In this document: positions 47,090 through 59,304 of the stretch, in pieces | Numbering within the stretch: the stretch's first letter is position 1 | Layout of the letters: every line of letters starts with the position of its first letter | NCBI GenBank assembly: GCA_017591395.1 | Contig: WEDG01000417.1 | Span: 1-64,000 of the forward strand | Source of the DNA: Schistocephalus solidus | Taxonomy: Eukaryota; Platyhelminthes; Cestoda; Diphyllobothriidea; Diphyllobothriidae | DNA: 64,000 nt | Direction: 5' to 3' | The notes under the pieces: model-generated | What the model was told of the DNA's origin: nothing | Databases searched by the model: none | What the model saw: the letters and a program-made list of their open reading frames with translations, nothing else | Made by a program: the position numbers and the translations under genes

Positions 47090-47390
47090 TCGTTTCGTGT
47101 GATTTTTGGACTGTATCTCATATGCAACCATGTATATTAGCTTGGTATCAAAGAAATGGCGATTAAAATATACATTTAAATTGCTGACAAAAGTGAACAG
47201 GCGAGCTCCGGGAAATAGCTCGGAAGAAGAAGAGGAGATCACTGTAAAATGGTGTTTATTGCCATGACGTTTCGGATTTTCTCTCAAACCCATCATCAGA
47301 GACAGTTAGGGAAAAGGTTAATTGAGGCACAAGTTGCATAGTATTCATAGTACGTAGTTGTCAGGCCACCACAGACCTGTTACTCGTGTT
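47090..47390 (-). mobile_element. PLE 3'-end fragment (copy K)
   Basis: GAGCTCCGGGAAATAGCTCG, GAAGAAGAAGAGGAGATCAC and ATGACGTTTCGGATTTTCTC with CAAACCCATCATCAGAGACA match 47965-48080 closely. On the minus strand this is the 3' end region of the PLE lineage seen in copies H and I. No nuclease motif remains here. Confidence 0.6.
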
Positions 47391-47489
47391 TGCGCGCTCA
47401 CTTGAGTGTGACCACCGCTTCAATTGGGATTGACGAGGTCAACAACTCACAGGCGCGAGATTTCCTCAGGGTTTGACATTATCTCGACC

Positions 47490-47720
47490 ACCAGCAACTG
47501 CCATATCGATCTGGATGCTCCTGACGAAGGGCTAGTGCACAGCTAACTAACTTGCATCAACGCCGTTGCGAATCCATGCTCGAGCCTTAGAATTTAACTG
47601 TTTCACCACCGCCTGCCTCAGACAGGGCGAACAGCAACTGAAGGTCCTAACACCTTAAATATCGGCGCAATGACCCCGGCCCCTGACCCGCATCAGCGAC
47701 CGCTAATTCAGCCGTCTGTA
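47490..47720 (+). repeat. Repeat shared with the spacer of the 1-2464 palindrome
   Basis: It aligns in order with about 1070-1290 (see that entry). It lies between two PLE 3' ends. A Pro/Ser-rich forward frame over 47670-47990 runs through it but has no other support as a gene. Confidence 0.45.
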
Positions 47721-47959
47721 GTACCACGGATTCACCGTCCACCTTCCCCTCCACCAAAAGGAGCCGTAACTGCGCTCCATTCCCCTTCCCCCTCCCAAAA
47801 CCAACCGCAATTACGTGCCCCCCTCTCACTCCAGTTGTCTGTCTGTCGCACCAACCGATCTAGTTCGACTATCTTACCTTTTTCTCCTCTATTAATTTCG
47901 TCTGACGACAGGTTGGTGTCACCAACTTTAAAATTTATAAATTCAACTCGATTTGCTGA

Positions 47960-48700
47960 TAGAAGCGAACAGTCCAGTTCCAGGAAGTAGCTCAGAAGAA
48001 GAAGAGGAAATCATTGGAGCATGGTGTTTATTGGCCTGACGTATTGGATTCTCTCTCGAACCCATCCTCAGAGACAGTTGCAGAAAAGGTTACTTGGGGT
48101 ACAAGTTGCGCAGTATTTATAGGGCGTGGTTTCAGGCAACCACAGGCCTACTATCGCTGGCAGTCCTCGCGTTCATCGCTGGGGATGAATGCAATGATTG
48201 CTTGCTGGTCCTTACCGGAGTCGTTAATGGCCGAGATTTTATCACCGACGTCGATTCCTGGCTTGACAATTACTCGGCAATTTGGCTCGCTGACTACTGG
48301 TCACCCACATCCTCCTCGCGGGGCTAGCAATTTTTACCAGACAAAATTGCAACACTGAGTAAGGAGCCGCGAGATCATTGACTTATTAATCGACTGCGGG
48401 CCAAAGAACCATAACTCAATCAGTTCATGGTCCACGCGGTTGTCAGCCCTTGCGAAAATTGCAAACTCGTCAAACTTGAAGGTGTGACCGGGTCCCGTCG
48501 CGTAATTCGCGACTTGAGGGTAAGCGTCTTTCTTCCTTTCTGCTGCCATGTGCTCGCATATTCACGTGCGAAGTCTCTCGGTTTCTCCGACGTAGGTGCT
48601 TTGTCCTCCACTGCACCAGATTCGGTAAGCGACTCCAGACGTTTCCTGTCATGGTAGCGGGTCATTTGGCCTCAAAATTCTTAATCCAAAGACGGCTTCT
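47960..48700 (-). mobile_element. PLE 3' part with GIY-YIG (copy H)
   Basis: The minus-strand translation gives CSGGQSTYVGETERL (near 48620-48575), then, after a shift, EHMAAERKKDAYPQVANYAT (near 48555-48495), GHTFKFDEFAIFARADNR (48490-48435), and HELIELWFFGPQSINKSM (48425-48370). Next is a C-terminal region and the shared 3' end. The YVGET plus later EH and a terminal ELIELW..SINK pattern is the same nuclease type as PLE copies D and I. Stops separate the blocks. Confidence 0.7.
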
Positions 48701-49275
48701 TCTCCTTTGTAACTGCTTCCTGGAACTCGCCTGTTCACTGCTGTCAGCGCCTGGTATACTGTTCACCACATTGACGACTGAAGTGAAATATTAAATCATT
48801 GAGGACCGGAATTTCCGTTGATTTCGTCGAACGTCAAATTTAAACTTTTTATGGACTGTTCGTACTATCATTTGGGCACTCTCCGAAAATTATCTGTTAT
48901 ACAGTTACCTTTTACTAAAACGGACGTAGGATCTCACGCTATTTCTCCGGTTATTGTTTTCATGCACTTTCCAATATTTTTACGTAGGTCCTGGAAATAA
49001 GCATAGTTGGTGAATCCTTTCAGACAAAATTGACCTTTTATGACCATTTAATAAAAAAGTTGTTTGCAGAAAATATGTAAAAATTGACTTCAATATTCAA
49101 AAATAAGTAAAAAGCGCCAGAGAAAATTTGAGCAATTATTGTGAACCTTGCAGATAATTAGAGTTTGTAAGGTTACTTGCAAACTTGGCACATTTTGTGA
49201 TACAAACTCATTATTATTCCATCACGCAACCGCGTTTTGAGTTGCTTTGGAATGCCTGAAATCTTGAAAATCCTG
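48701..49275. other. Unassigned DNA
   Basis: No gene or known repeat recognised. Confidence 0.4.
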
Positions 49276-49279
49276 AAAG

Positions 49280-50260
49280 CAATTAAAAGTTGAGAAGAAG
49301 TAGATGCGATCGCTGGGATCGGAGATTTATTCGCCTAAATGTTCGGATTCTAACTCGAACCCATCACCAGATGCAGTATCAGACACGCGTAATTCGCACG
49401 TATAGAGTTGCAGTATTTGTAAGATGCAGTCGCTATGCCACTGCACGCCTATGGCAATTAACGGCTCCCCATTCATCGATGGGGCCTTCGTTCTGGCGCG
49501 CTAATTGTTTGATGGCTGGCATGCAGGTCGTTACCCGCCGAAACTTCGTCACCATATTGCAGCCTGGCGTGATGCTTGCTCGGCCATCTGGGCTCACCGG
49601 CACTGGCGTTGAAAATGCGTTCGCCTGAGCGCTCCCCGAGTGACCGATTGCCCTGGCCAAACTGATGCTCAACACCGAATATGAGTTGGGAGGTCATGGC
49701 ACTTATTGATAGACTGGGGGCCTGTAAACCATTATTCAAGTAACTCACAGCTCACGCGATTATCACCTCTTGCGGGAATTTTGGCTTCATCGAACTTGAA
49801 TTTGTGGCCGGTTATAGCTGAATGAGCCGTGACTTAAGAATTGACGTCATTTCGCCGCATTACTGCCACGTGCTCGGCAATTCGCGTCAGAAACAGTCTT
49901 CCAGTTTCCCGACGTAGTTGCTTAGCCCACAACTGCACAAGATCTGATAAACAACCCAAGAAGGTTCTTGCCGTGGCAGTGGGTCCTTTGGTCTCATTAC
50001 CTGACACCGGATGATGGCCTCCGGTCTGTGTGCGACTCCAACTCCAAGTGGTTCGAGAAGGCGGCTGATGGCCTCCGAGACGTTTTTGACGTATGGAATC
50101 ACTTGCCAATATTTCGGTTCAGTGCGATTTTGTCGCTCGTCTCGTTTGCACAGGCACTGTTTGATATAGGTGCGCGAGTAGCCATTTTCTCTGAGCACCC
50201 TTTGAAGATATTGCAATTCAGAAACCTTATCTTCCAACCATCAAATTATTAGCGTCCCAG
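49280..50260 (-). mobile_element. PLE 3' part with linker and GIY-YIG (copy I)
   Basis: An open minus-strand frame from 50237 to 49887 gives LQYLQRVLRENGYSRTYIKQ (RT tail), IPYVKNVSEAISRLLEPLGV (linker), then RPKDPLPRQEPSWVVYQILC with SCGLSNYVGK, the nuclease core with paired VVYQ and NYVG. Downstream frames (49834-50109, 49473-49748) are shifted parts of the same protein and its C-terminal region. The 3' end has ATTCTAACTCGAACCCATCA, shared with copies H, J and K. Broken by frameshifts. Confidence 0.75.
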
Positions 50261-50261
50261 A

Positions 50262-50515
50262 GTGCAGCCCTCATCGATGAAAGGGTGCCGTTCATTGCCA
50301 TATACATGCAATACCATAGCAACTGCTTCCTGTAAATACTGCGACTCCCTGGGTACGAAGTACCCGTATCTGATACTGTCTCTGGTGATGGGTTCGAGTG
50401 CGAATCCGAAACATCAGACGAATAAAGCTCTTGTCCCAGCAATCGCAACTACGTCTTCTCAATTACTTGCTGGGTTCCTCATTTTCACTTGTATCGATAA
50501 CTAAAATTTGTAAGA
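50262..50515 (+). mobile_element. PLE 3'-end fragment, opposite orientation (copy J)
   Basis: Its reverse complement aligns with 49280-49520 along nearly the whole length: GCAATGAACGGCACCC and CATCGATG near the inner edge, TACTTCGTACCC and GGTTCGAGTGCGAATCCGAA further out, ATTGAGAAGACGTAGTTGCG-like sequence outermost. With copy I it makes an inverted repeat with arms of about 235 bp. Confidence 0.75.
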
Positions 50516-50519
50516 AGCT

Positions 50520-51270
50520 GGTGACCAGTGGTCATAATTCTAGCGTCTTCGGCAGTACATTGGAGGAAATATCCTCTTTGATCGAACAGTTATCAGACAA
50601 TTTTGGCTTTATTTAGAACAAACGCCGCAAGTTATTCCCACAGTAAATGATGAACAAAAAGGTGAGCGACGCACAGTTTCGGCGTTGCTAAGGTCTTTAC
50701 GAGACCTGCAAGCTGGTTTTAAAGCAGACGGACCGAGGTAGACCTCATAACAGTAAATTGAAGCAGCGCGACTTACGAAGTTCCATCTTGTTTTGATTTT
50801 TGAATCTCTGATGGTATTGTAAGTCCGAAGTTTTAAGCCATCATTATATAGCTTTACAGGGTAGCTCTAAGGCTTATTGGCAACGTTGAATACAAAACAG
50901 AAGTGTTACACCTGCACATGCTACGCGTAGGCGGCATTCCTGGGCCGGTAGGGCGCCTTATTATACGTTGGTTCAATCGATATTTGATTGGCCAAACCAT
51001 CTCGATCGAAAGGCTGAGGTTAGGTGGAACCAGGTGTAGTGAATCCGACTACCACCCCGAGGATGAAGAGGGGTTTTGAGCTTCATAAGTCTGGAGCGTC
51101 TTAGGGTTATGACTCATTACAAAGGCTAGTGAATGCTCACTGCGCAGGACCCTCCTGGTTACCCTGTCCAACTTTCACGCTTTCTACTCCTTACTTCTCG
51201 AATTATTTACACCTCTCTGGCCCGATCAACCACCATCACTACTACCACGTTAAAGTGAATTTTGAAAGAG
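50520..51270. other. Unassigned DNA
   Basis: No gene supported. Confidence 0.4.
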
Positions 51271-51277
51271 GTACACA

Positions 51278-52242
51278 CAGTAGATTCCCTGTCTCATCCG
51301 AAATTCTGAATTCTGTTTTCGATTCAAGCAAATCACTTAAGTAAGGTTGTCGTATTGCGTATCGGGCAACATTATCCTAAAATATTTAAGTCAAAAATGG
51401 ATGCCGGCCTTAGAAATAGATTCTTCGTGACCACCTGCAAAAAAATGTACTCGGTGAAAAATTGCTACTTAGGTAGCATGCAATTTTCTCATTGAGTTTG
51501 AATGCTCTTATTAATTCAAATATATTTTTCAGAAAACACGCAAAATATATTATTCCTTTTGCTTGTATGATAGCAAATTACGTCTTCTTCGAATTTTTCA
51601 TTTGAAGACAGGGTATCTTTTGGTTTAAAAAGTTTCTACTTATGAGATTTTTAACGATCTTGACCAGTTCATCCATAAGATATCATATCCGCAAATGTAT
51701 TATTGTTGCCTTAAATGTATACGTAAAAATTCAAATCCATTTTGTAAGAACGATGTGACCTATTATTCATAGTCTATAGAAATTTGTGACTTAATCTTAC
51801 CCAGAATGTATACAGCATGTAGCTTGGAATTCACGAATTCAAGTGAAACAGCCGGTAGGGTTCAACATTAGTCAGCAATTTAGAAAAATATGTTTAAAAC
51901 CACAGGTACACTTTCTTCAAATAAAAATTTTGAAGAAGACGTAATTTTTTATCATACGAGTATAAGGAATTAAAATTTTTTGCGTGTTTTCTGGAAACTA
52001 TATTTGAATTTATAAGAGTATCGAAACTCAAGGAGAAAATTGCATGCTACTTAAGTAGTCATTTTCACAGAGTACGTTTTTTGCAGTGGTCACTAAGAAG
52101 CTATTTCTAAAGCCGGTATCCATCTTTGACTGAAATATTTTAGGATAAGGTTGTCCCATACGCAATACGACAACCTTACTTAAGTGATTTGCTTGAATCG
52201 AAAAGCGATTTCAGAATTTCAATTGAGATATGGAATCTACTG
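51278..52242. mobile_element. 965-bp palindromic element resembling a MITE
   Basis: The arms at about 51278-51645 and 51885-52242 are reverse complements with small changes; the centre is about 240 bp. The termini are CAGTAGATTCC on both sides. Other mirrored blocks are AATCACTTAAGTAAGGTTGTCG (51331) with CGACAACCTTACTTAAGTGA (52171) and TAGCATGCAATTTTCTC (51474) with GAGAAAATTGCATGC. The right flank has TA outside the terminus and the left flank has CA, so a decayed TA target duplication is possible, which would suggest a Tc1/mariner-type MITE. It encodes no protein. Confidence 0.8.
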
Positions 52243-52249
52243 TAGATAC

Positions 52250-55200
52250 ATGGGTTGAAGTATTGAAATTAATGTTCACGGTAGGATCTATGAGAAAAAC
52301 CTCAGCTTGAGTACTACCAGAGTTTGCGCAAACTAGCTCAAGAGAAAACTTTGAAGAAATAGAAGCGTTTTTCTGTAGCTTTTCACTTCTTCTGCTGATA
52401 GTGATGTTTTACTGGCGATTCTTCAGTGTGGAAGACATGCTGAAATAATTAACCCAATAAACTAAGGATAAATAATGGTGCGATCTCTCAATCCGCCCTC
52501 TGGTTTAAAAATATCTACTCAGTTTCCATCCTCCAGACTTCGTGGTTGTACTTTGTCATCTGGCCTATGCTAGGCTGTCCAATTTGAACCATTTCTTTTA
52601 TAGGATCCACAAAATGTTGCCATACATGTTAGGTCTTTTAAAGTGCGCATCTGGCAATACACGAGAAACGGAACGCCTCTCATTCAGAAGGCTTTCGCTA
52701 AATTCTAGGGAGATTATGGTTAATGATAGCGTTAGGGTTGATGTAAAGTTACGGTTCAGGTTAGGCTTGGAGTTAAAGTTAGGGTCAATTTTAAGCTGAG
52801 GGCTGTGACTCAATAATATTTACCCTTTGTGGGATTTTACGCAAGATCACCTGTATTACAAGGAGCTCTTTTCTTGCATCTTACCATGCATTCTTCCTCC
52901 TTCGACTCACAGCTATTTTATTTTTACCTGACTTACCAAAATTAGTATTTAAAAACTCAGTGTGCTATCGGCTGTCGCCGGTTTGTTTTTTTTTCGCTGG
53001 TTTAGACTATCGATTCGCAACTGGTTGCAGTGGTGAAGAAGTTTGCTGGTCAAATTCCTCAAAAGGAGAGACACATTGGGTTTACTTTCTTAACGGCTGT
53101 AAACATTTGGAATATTTGCATTGCTCGAAAATATGTTCAGAATTTGGATAATTCTCCTTCTTCTGCAACTCTCCGAGAAAACGTTTACTGAAGCTTGCTA
53201 CTCTATCCAAAGAAAACCCTCGCTAACCCCCCTGCTCTGGGGAAAAAATGAAAAATGCAGGCAGCAAATTAGTTTCCGCCCTTGCATGTTCCACACTCCT
53301 CCAAGGACGTATCTGCTAAATTGGGGCCCCTTACTTCTGGGCTCGCAATCATAAACCAGCCTCTGAGCCAAGTGGGTTACTGGATGTCTGATCTAAATGC
53401 ACAAGTGTTCATTTTACCCAGAGAGCTCGCGCTTTCAAGGCTCTATCGGCATTGCTCTGTGCTTCTAATGACCTGCGTTAGTATGTTAGTACAGCTTCCC
53501 GATGGTTGGTGATTTTTAAAAGCACGGAAAACTGCCACTGCTCCCCATTTATCACATCGTCAGTTTCTGTCCCATGGGTCTGTCCCGCGGTTTTAACGAA
53601 CAAAACTTGCCGGTGTGAGAATGCGCTGTTCAAATGCTGCTCACACTGACCCCCATTCTGCTAACCACGAGTTTCCTGTTAATTTAGTTTGACTGCAACT
53701 TGGAAAAGAAGTGGACTCGCAAGACTTCTTGAATGCAGAGAGACGAAAATGGCTGCTGTGGCTTGTCAATGGCTTAAAAAACTGTTTCTTTCGTCTTGAT
53801 ATCCAGACAAGGGTCATTTTTGATTAGAACAAATGTACAACTGTAGAAAGGAGTGCTTGCAAAAAAGCCTGCTGAAAGTAACTGCATGTAGGTGAGTGCT
53901 TTCCTCATAAAATCACAGTTTCTCTTGATTTGAAGTATTTTTATATTACCATAAACGAGAAATCACGTTGGGTACACTGTTGGGTCTCTTTCAAAATTGC
54001 AAAAGACTTTCGTGAACTCAGTCACTGGGAACCAACAAAAGAGTTTTTGCAGGCGAGGGATATTAAAAATTTTTAAACGTAAAAGGACTGCTGATGTACT
54101 GAGCGCATAAATTATTTGAAGATATGATATTGTTAAATCGTTACCAGTATTGAACTAACCAACAGGTTATAAATAGCAGTATTTTAATTTTATAGCCAAC
54201 AAAGTCAATGATGACATGACCTAAATATATGAAGAACCTCTGTAGGAACGGAAAATACATATTGGAGGCATTGATTAATAAACTTATAAATTGGAAAGCA
54301 TGCCTGACACCCGATTAAACCTAGGTGGTTTAACTTCAAGGATTGATTAAATTTTTAATGCGGTTTTAATAACCACTCCACAGCCCGAGGTTTTAATATA
54401 GAAAATAATTCCCTTTTAAGCACCGAAAAATACTGCCGTCAATAAAATCCTGTGGAGTAAGATCCTGACTTGCATCCTTTAACTATGACAAAAAACAATT
54501 TCCTGTTCGCATATGTTTGTAAAGTATGTAACTGTTACCGTCTCTTTGTGCCAAATATCACATAGTGTTGCTTTACTGCTGAAAGAGGGAGTAAATTTGA
54601 TAAAGTAAATCGTATCTTTTTAGGAATTAAGATTAAAAGTCCGACTTAGGAAAGATTAAAGAAAAGGCAATCTAAACAATTTCCAAATGTTAAATACCTA
54701 TTCATCCAGATGCTTTGCAACCCTCAGAAGGCAATTAATTATAATTTTAAAAATAAATTAGAGTAATATGTTTTGCACCAAATCAAATGGGCTATAAACT
54801 AATAACCTAAACTCCAGTGTTCATTGACAAAAGAATCAAACATGGCTCTACATGTTATACCCACTTTCCACTTTGAGGCTGCTCAGCTTGAGATACCAAT
54901 CTAATTGTCAGAACTTTTCCTCCATTCCCATCTATATTAAATGGTTCTCAATAGCTAATTTGCATGGCCTCAATTAAAAATCCTTTGGTTCATAAGATTC
55001 TTCCTTTGGAGAGCGTACTTTCCTTTAAATGCTTCGACAATTTCCTATTTACTGGTGTGTATAATGTTGGGAGGCAATTTCCTAACCCTTCCATATTGCC
55101 ATGGAAGACACTGTAAAACTCATAAAAGACCAAACTGCGTCAGGAAAAATGCATGTGCCTTTCAGCAACGCGAACAATTTTTGGATAACCTGAAGCGTTC

Positions 55201-56460
55201 CTCGTCAGGCAAGCACTTGAAATTACCACGGTTTTCTATACAAAACTTTGAACAACACATCAACTTATACCCTTCCGAATAAATTACGGGTGAATCATTG
55301 GGCTCCAAAAAGTATTGGTAACCTACGGAGATTGCATCATTCTGAGTAATTCAGGTGTTCAAATGGTATAATTACTGGCGTCCCGAAGTATGTAAAATGG
55401 GGTGTGGTCATAACAGGGTGAGTAGTTTTCTTTTGGTTTGCCAAGATTGCATATTTTGCCATGACAGTACATTTAGCAACTTCAGTCAATACGCGTATCG
55501 TAGATGGTTTACAAATAAAAAGGAGGAAGGCTTTTGACAAGATTTTTCCAAACTTCAAGTCATACCTGCCAAAAAATTAATTATTAAAACATCATAGCTC
55601 AGTTACTGCCGGCATCAAATGTTCAACGGCTGAGTACGTCCGCGATGGAAGAAATAGTAAGAGCAATCTAGTCATTCATTGGTTTGGAAGGAGTATACTT
55701 TTATGTTTGTATAGAAGACAAGGCCTGTGGACGGCATGTCTGAAGTAGAGCAAATCTAACACCAGTACGAAGTGAACATTTATTTTTCAACCTAACACAC
55801 CTTACTGGCCGTTATTTACCCGGAGATTTATCGTAAGATGCTCTTTCATTAGGCTATATTCTGATTGGCTTACTGAAAAGCCAGTCCCAGACGGAATAAA
55901 TTCATGTACGCTGCAGTATTGCTTAAGCAATTATGTTTATCCAAAGGTGTTGCGAAGAAATAGAGAGAGAGAGAGATGAGGGACGCTAAAATAGTCATTG
56001 TCGACTACTTATTCGTACTTCGACAGTGACTGTCGAAGCTCACGGGCTAACGCAACTGGGGTTTGAAGCGGGAACAGTGTAGTTTATTTAGCCATTGATC
56101 AAACTTTATATGTAATTGGTCGTTAAGGCTTGCCCTCAATGGCAGAGATCGGGAATAAAAAATCACATGTAAATAAAGTTCACCAATCTATTCTGACTTT
56201 AGAAGAGTACAGAATTTCGTTAGTCGTGGTAATGTAAATGTCGTGATCGGCTCACTAATACAGAACAAGCAAATCTCAAGAAGAATGAAGCCAGATAATA
56301 GGGATGGAAGTATTATTTGTTTAAGATTTGGTGCTGGCCCATGGAACCGGAAGCTTATGTGCCAATTTTGTAAAAACATTATCAGAGAGATACACCATTT
56401 CAATTTTCTCAAGAAAGCATAAAGGAAAGAAGAAGAGGCTACGAGGTGGAGCATCATTCT
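52250..56460. other. Unassigned DNA, probably intron or flank of the kinase gene
   Basis: If the kinase exons are real, the intron after 56468 must extend into this region. I could not find the next kinase exon (HPW motif). A degenerate GTTAGG-like tract lies at 52730-52795 (GCGTTAGGGTTGATG, TTAGGCTTGGAG). A short (AG)n lies at 55964-55976. Confidence 0.4.
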
Positions 56461-56467
56461 TACTCAC

Positions 56468-56620
56468 CTCGGATTTTTTTGCAGAAGCCGATCCATGAAA
56501 TCGCGTGCCGCAGTGGAGACCTCATCGAACTCCTCACGATCATAGGTAACGGCACACTCGAGGATATTTTGGAAGGTCTCAATCTGAGAATCACCAGCAA
56601 ATGGAGAGATGCCGCTCAGT
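56468..56620 (-). CDS. Ser/Thr protein kinase exon, subdomains IX-XI (DRAK/STK17-like)
   Basis: The minus-strand exon is bounded by CTCTTTTTTTTCCTAACGGCAG upstream, a strong 3' splice site, and by G|GTGAGTAAG downstream, a near-perfect donor. It encodes LSGISPFAGDSQIETFQNIL, ECAVTYDREEFDEVSTAARD and FMDRLLQKNP, then two bases of an Arg codon. This is the stretch after the invariant DxWxxG Asp in a protein kinase, with the conserved G.SPF and the (A)xDFxxxLLxKxP helix. It resembles DAPK-family kinases, and in my judgement DRAK/STK17 most closely. The split codon CT|A joins it in phase to the exon at 59305. The kinase phosphorylates Ser/Thr; DAPK relatives act in cytoskeletal control and cell death. 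No stop or frameshift is seen, so it looks functional. The downstream exon with the closing HPW motif was not found. Confidence 0.9.
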
Positions 56621-57539
56621 CTGCCGTTAGGAAAAAAAAGAGGCAATTTTTCCTTGTTTATCCCGGTAAAATCAGCAGACTGGTTTAACTCGGGGAAACC
56701 AAATAGGCCGATTTTTCAGCTCACTCGGGTGTTGCAGTTTTAGGACATTGCTAGGCGACAAACCAAATTTCTCAAAACAGCAGGAAGTCCTTACCAGCGT
56801 CTCAAAGCGACTAACGCAGTTACCCACATTGACCCCATTTTCATGGCTATTAATCGTTCCATGGTGCATTTTCAGCAAAAAAGGCTGTTTTCGCGGCAGG
56901 TTCCGATGGCATAGTAAAATAAATTATAATCTCTGGCGTAGTCACTGCGTCTTCTTTTGGGTTTTGAGTAGTATGGAAAAGCGTCATCTCGGACAGAATG
57001 GCAGGTACCATAGCTTTTCGATACTGCCTGTTTGCGGACCAGAAAACAGCCCCTGTGAACGTGAGTATTCCGTAATTCAAAATGATTATGGTTTCAACGG
57101 GTCAGTTGAACCACCTAGAGGCTTATTTAATGACCACTCACCCACCTCCTATATACAGCTCTGCAAAACTGAAACTTTTTCGACGATCACATTTCAACCG
57201 TTTCCGCTGACGGCCCAGACCAGTCGGCTTGGTTCTGGTACTCTAGGAAGCTTTCGAACGTAGCATTAGGAACCAGTGCATGGTAGGGTACGTGCAGGAT
57301 GGGGTTTACTGCCAAGTCCATCTTAAAGAAAAATGGAAGCTGATATTGAGTTTGGGTTCCATAATTTAATCAAAAATGTGCTGGTCATTGTAAATAAAGT
57401 CTTACTAACTTTCCACAGTGGTTTAAAGTCCTGGGGCGATGGAACTGCGTCAGAACGACAGGTTTCTACACACTAAGAGACGTAATTGCGTATCTGCATA
57501 TACGTGGTCCAGGCAAAATTGGGTTTAATGACCAGTAAA

Positions 57540-57680
57540 CCCTTCAACTCAATGATCGAAGATCTTGGGTTCGAATCGCTGGTGTTACACGCTTGGGATT
57601 ATGTATGACTGGCTGATGACGGCTACTAAGCCAGAAATGGTCATTCCGGTCTCCCGTGACGTTGTCGGTACGTTAAAAGT
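57540..57680 (+). repeat. SINE, box B and body
   Basis: GGGTTCGAATCGCTGGTG near 57570 is a box B match. The body GACTGGCTGATGACGGCTAC and CATTCCGGTCTCCCGTGACG follows to about 57665. The 5' module and box A are diverged or absent. Confidence 0.75.
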
Positions 57681-58704
57681 TGGCTTATTTTCTACTGAAA
57701 GCATAAATGGTGTTCGGCACCTGGCTGAACGACTGTACACCCCCAATTTATGAACACAGTACTTATGTTTTTATGAGTGATAGGGTTCTAAAAGCCATCT
57801 TAACCCGTCCGATAATGCAATCCTGGTGGGATAACTGCCGGTGGCGGAGCTCTCATTCACCACGTCTGAAATTGGGGCATTTCTAGCGCACATGCATCTT
57901 CTACCAATGTGGACCCACATAAAGTTTGTGCGGCTTATTTGGCATAACACAGCAGGCAGTCTACCAAGGAGATGGGCAGTTCTCATCATCCAAGACCATG
58001 CTGTCATATCAGTAAACATCACTTCTGGGAAGTGCGAGTCAAATGTACATTCTTTTGAACCCCTCATAAAAAGGTAGGGTTTCACCGTATCCGTCTTTAG
58101 CATCCAAGTGTACATCCTCAACAGCCTGTCCATCTTTCTTAACCACCCCATTCCCCACTGAAGTTGAGGCAGTCAGAGAGTAAACATGTCACATACTTCA
58201 GCATCCATATAACTTGATGAAGATAGACAACCGACGTGAAAACGAAGATCGAGTAAAACTGTTTGCATTCTCTTATTGTGCCCATACGGAGTCGGCAAGT
58301 CCCTAATTCTTACAGGCTTCAATGAACTAGCAGGCGTAGATTCTGACATTTGCGAACCAATAGGCGGACCTCGTGGAATCGGTGACTGTGTCATCAGAGT
58401 ACCTTTTCTCAGGACTTGCAAGTGACAAGGTGACCTTTTTTGCCGCACAAGCTGAAGGTGCACCATATAAGCGCAACATGATACTTTCGTTAACATCTTC
58501 TAGCGGGTAAAAAGCGCTAGGATGTGCTGGTTACAAAAAAAGATAACGGGATCACGGTCGACCCGTCTAAATGATAGCATTTTGAATTTGACCGTGTGGT
58601 TGAAAAGAGGCCAATACTAACGTTAACGTATGATCTGAACCGACTACCAAGCATTCGCCTCACAATATCAAGTGCATTCTCACTCTCCGCGATTACTGTA
58701 ATAT

Positions 58705-58910
58705 TGGCGGCAAGGACAAGAGAGACTGGAATGGCCATTTCTGGCTTATTAGCCATCGTCAGCCAGGCATACCCAACCCCAGGAGGTACACCACTTGAGG
58801 ATCGAGCCCGCGACCCATTGTTAGGAAGTCCAACGCTCTAACCATTGAACCACGGGCTCACTGTCTTGCCGGTTTAGATCGGGAATATTAACTTGCATTC
58901 GCTGATGAAC
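58705..58910 (-). repeat. SINE with tRNA-like head, reverse copy
   Basis: On the minus strand the tRNA-like head (about 58862-58800) has box A TGGTTCAATGGTTAGAGC and the anticodon-arm region GTTGGACTTCCTAACAA; box B reads GGTCGCGGGCTCGATCC. The body follows to 58712. It is in the kinase intron, antisense to the SINE at 58910-59095. Confidence 0.82.
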
Positions 58911-59095
58911 CTGGGGGTTGGGTATGACTAACTGACGACGGTTAATAAGCCAGAAATGGCCATTACAATCTCCCTTTTCTTTGTCGGCAATATTCATCTG
59001 TCTCTTATACTACTAGCCGCTATGAGTCTCCTGGCGGGACTCGAGAGTGAGCCTCAAGACAGAGCGGAACGAGTGAGCGTTTATCAACGAATCCA
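58911..59095 (+). repeat. SINE body plus 5' module, forward, mirror of the previous copy
   Basis: A forward body (GGTTGGGTATGACTAACTGACG near 58914) is followed by the 5' module (TAGCCGCTATGAGTCTCCTGGC to GAACGAGTGAGCG). It pairs with the reverse copy as a hairpin in the intron RNA. Confidence 0.8.
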
Positions 59096-59304
59096 AGATT
59101 AATATAATCTCTGACGATGTAATGAGGATGAGAGCAATAGGTAACGACGGAGAAACAGCAAGTATTGTTGGGCTGCCTCCATTGCACACGTTTTGGATAT
59201 TTTCAATGTCTACAATACCTGTGCAAAAGCCGTCACGATGAAGAAAGCGAAGAGCATGAGTAAAACTCTCAGAAAGTTGTCTGGTCGAGGAAAGGATTGC
59301 TTAC

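Larger units (their letters stand above)
56621..59304 (-). other. Kinase intron, about 2.7 kb, containing SINEs
   Basis: It starts with GTAAGC at 59304 and ends with CAG at 56623-56621 on the minus strand. It contains one forward SINE (57540-57680) and an inverted SINE pair (58705-59095). Open frames inside, such as 57771-58151 on the minus strand, have no domain and are not supported. Confidence 0.8.

Noticed and set aside
47670..47990. Pro/Ser-rich 106-codon forward frame as a gene
   Set aside because: It crosses a dispersed repeat and a PLE 3' end, and low-complexity composition follows from C-rich DNA.
53282..53512. Possible exon after a Met-rich frame near 53.3 kb
   Set aside because: No splice sites or family match, and the frame is on the opposite strand to the kinase gene.
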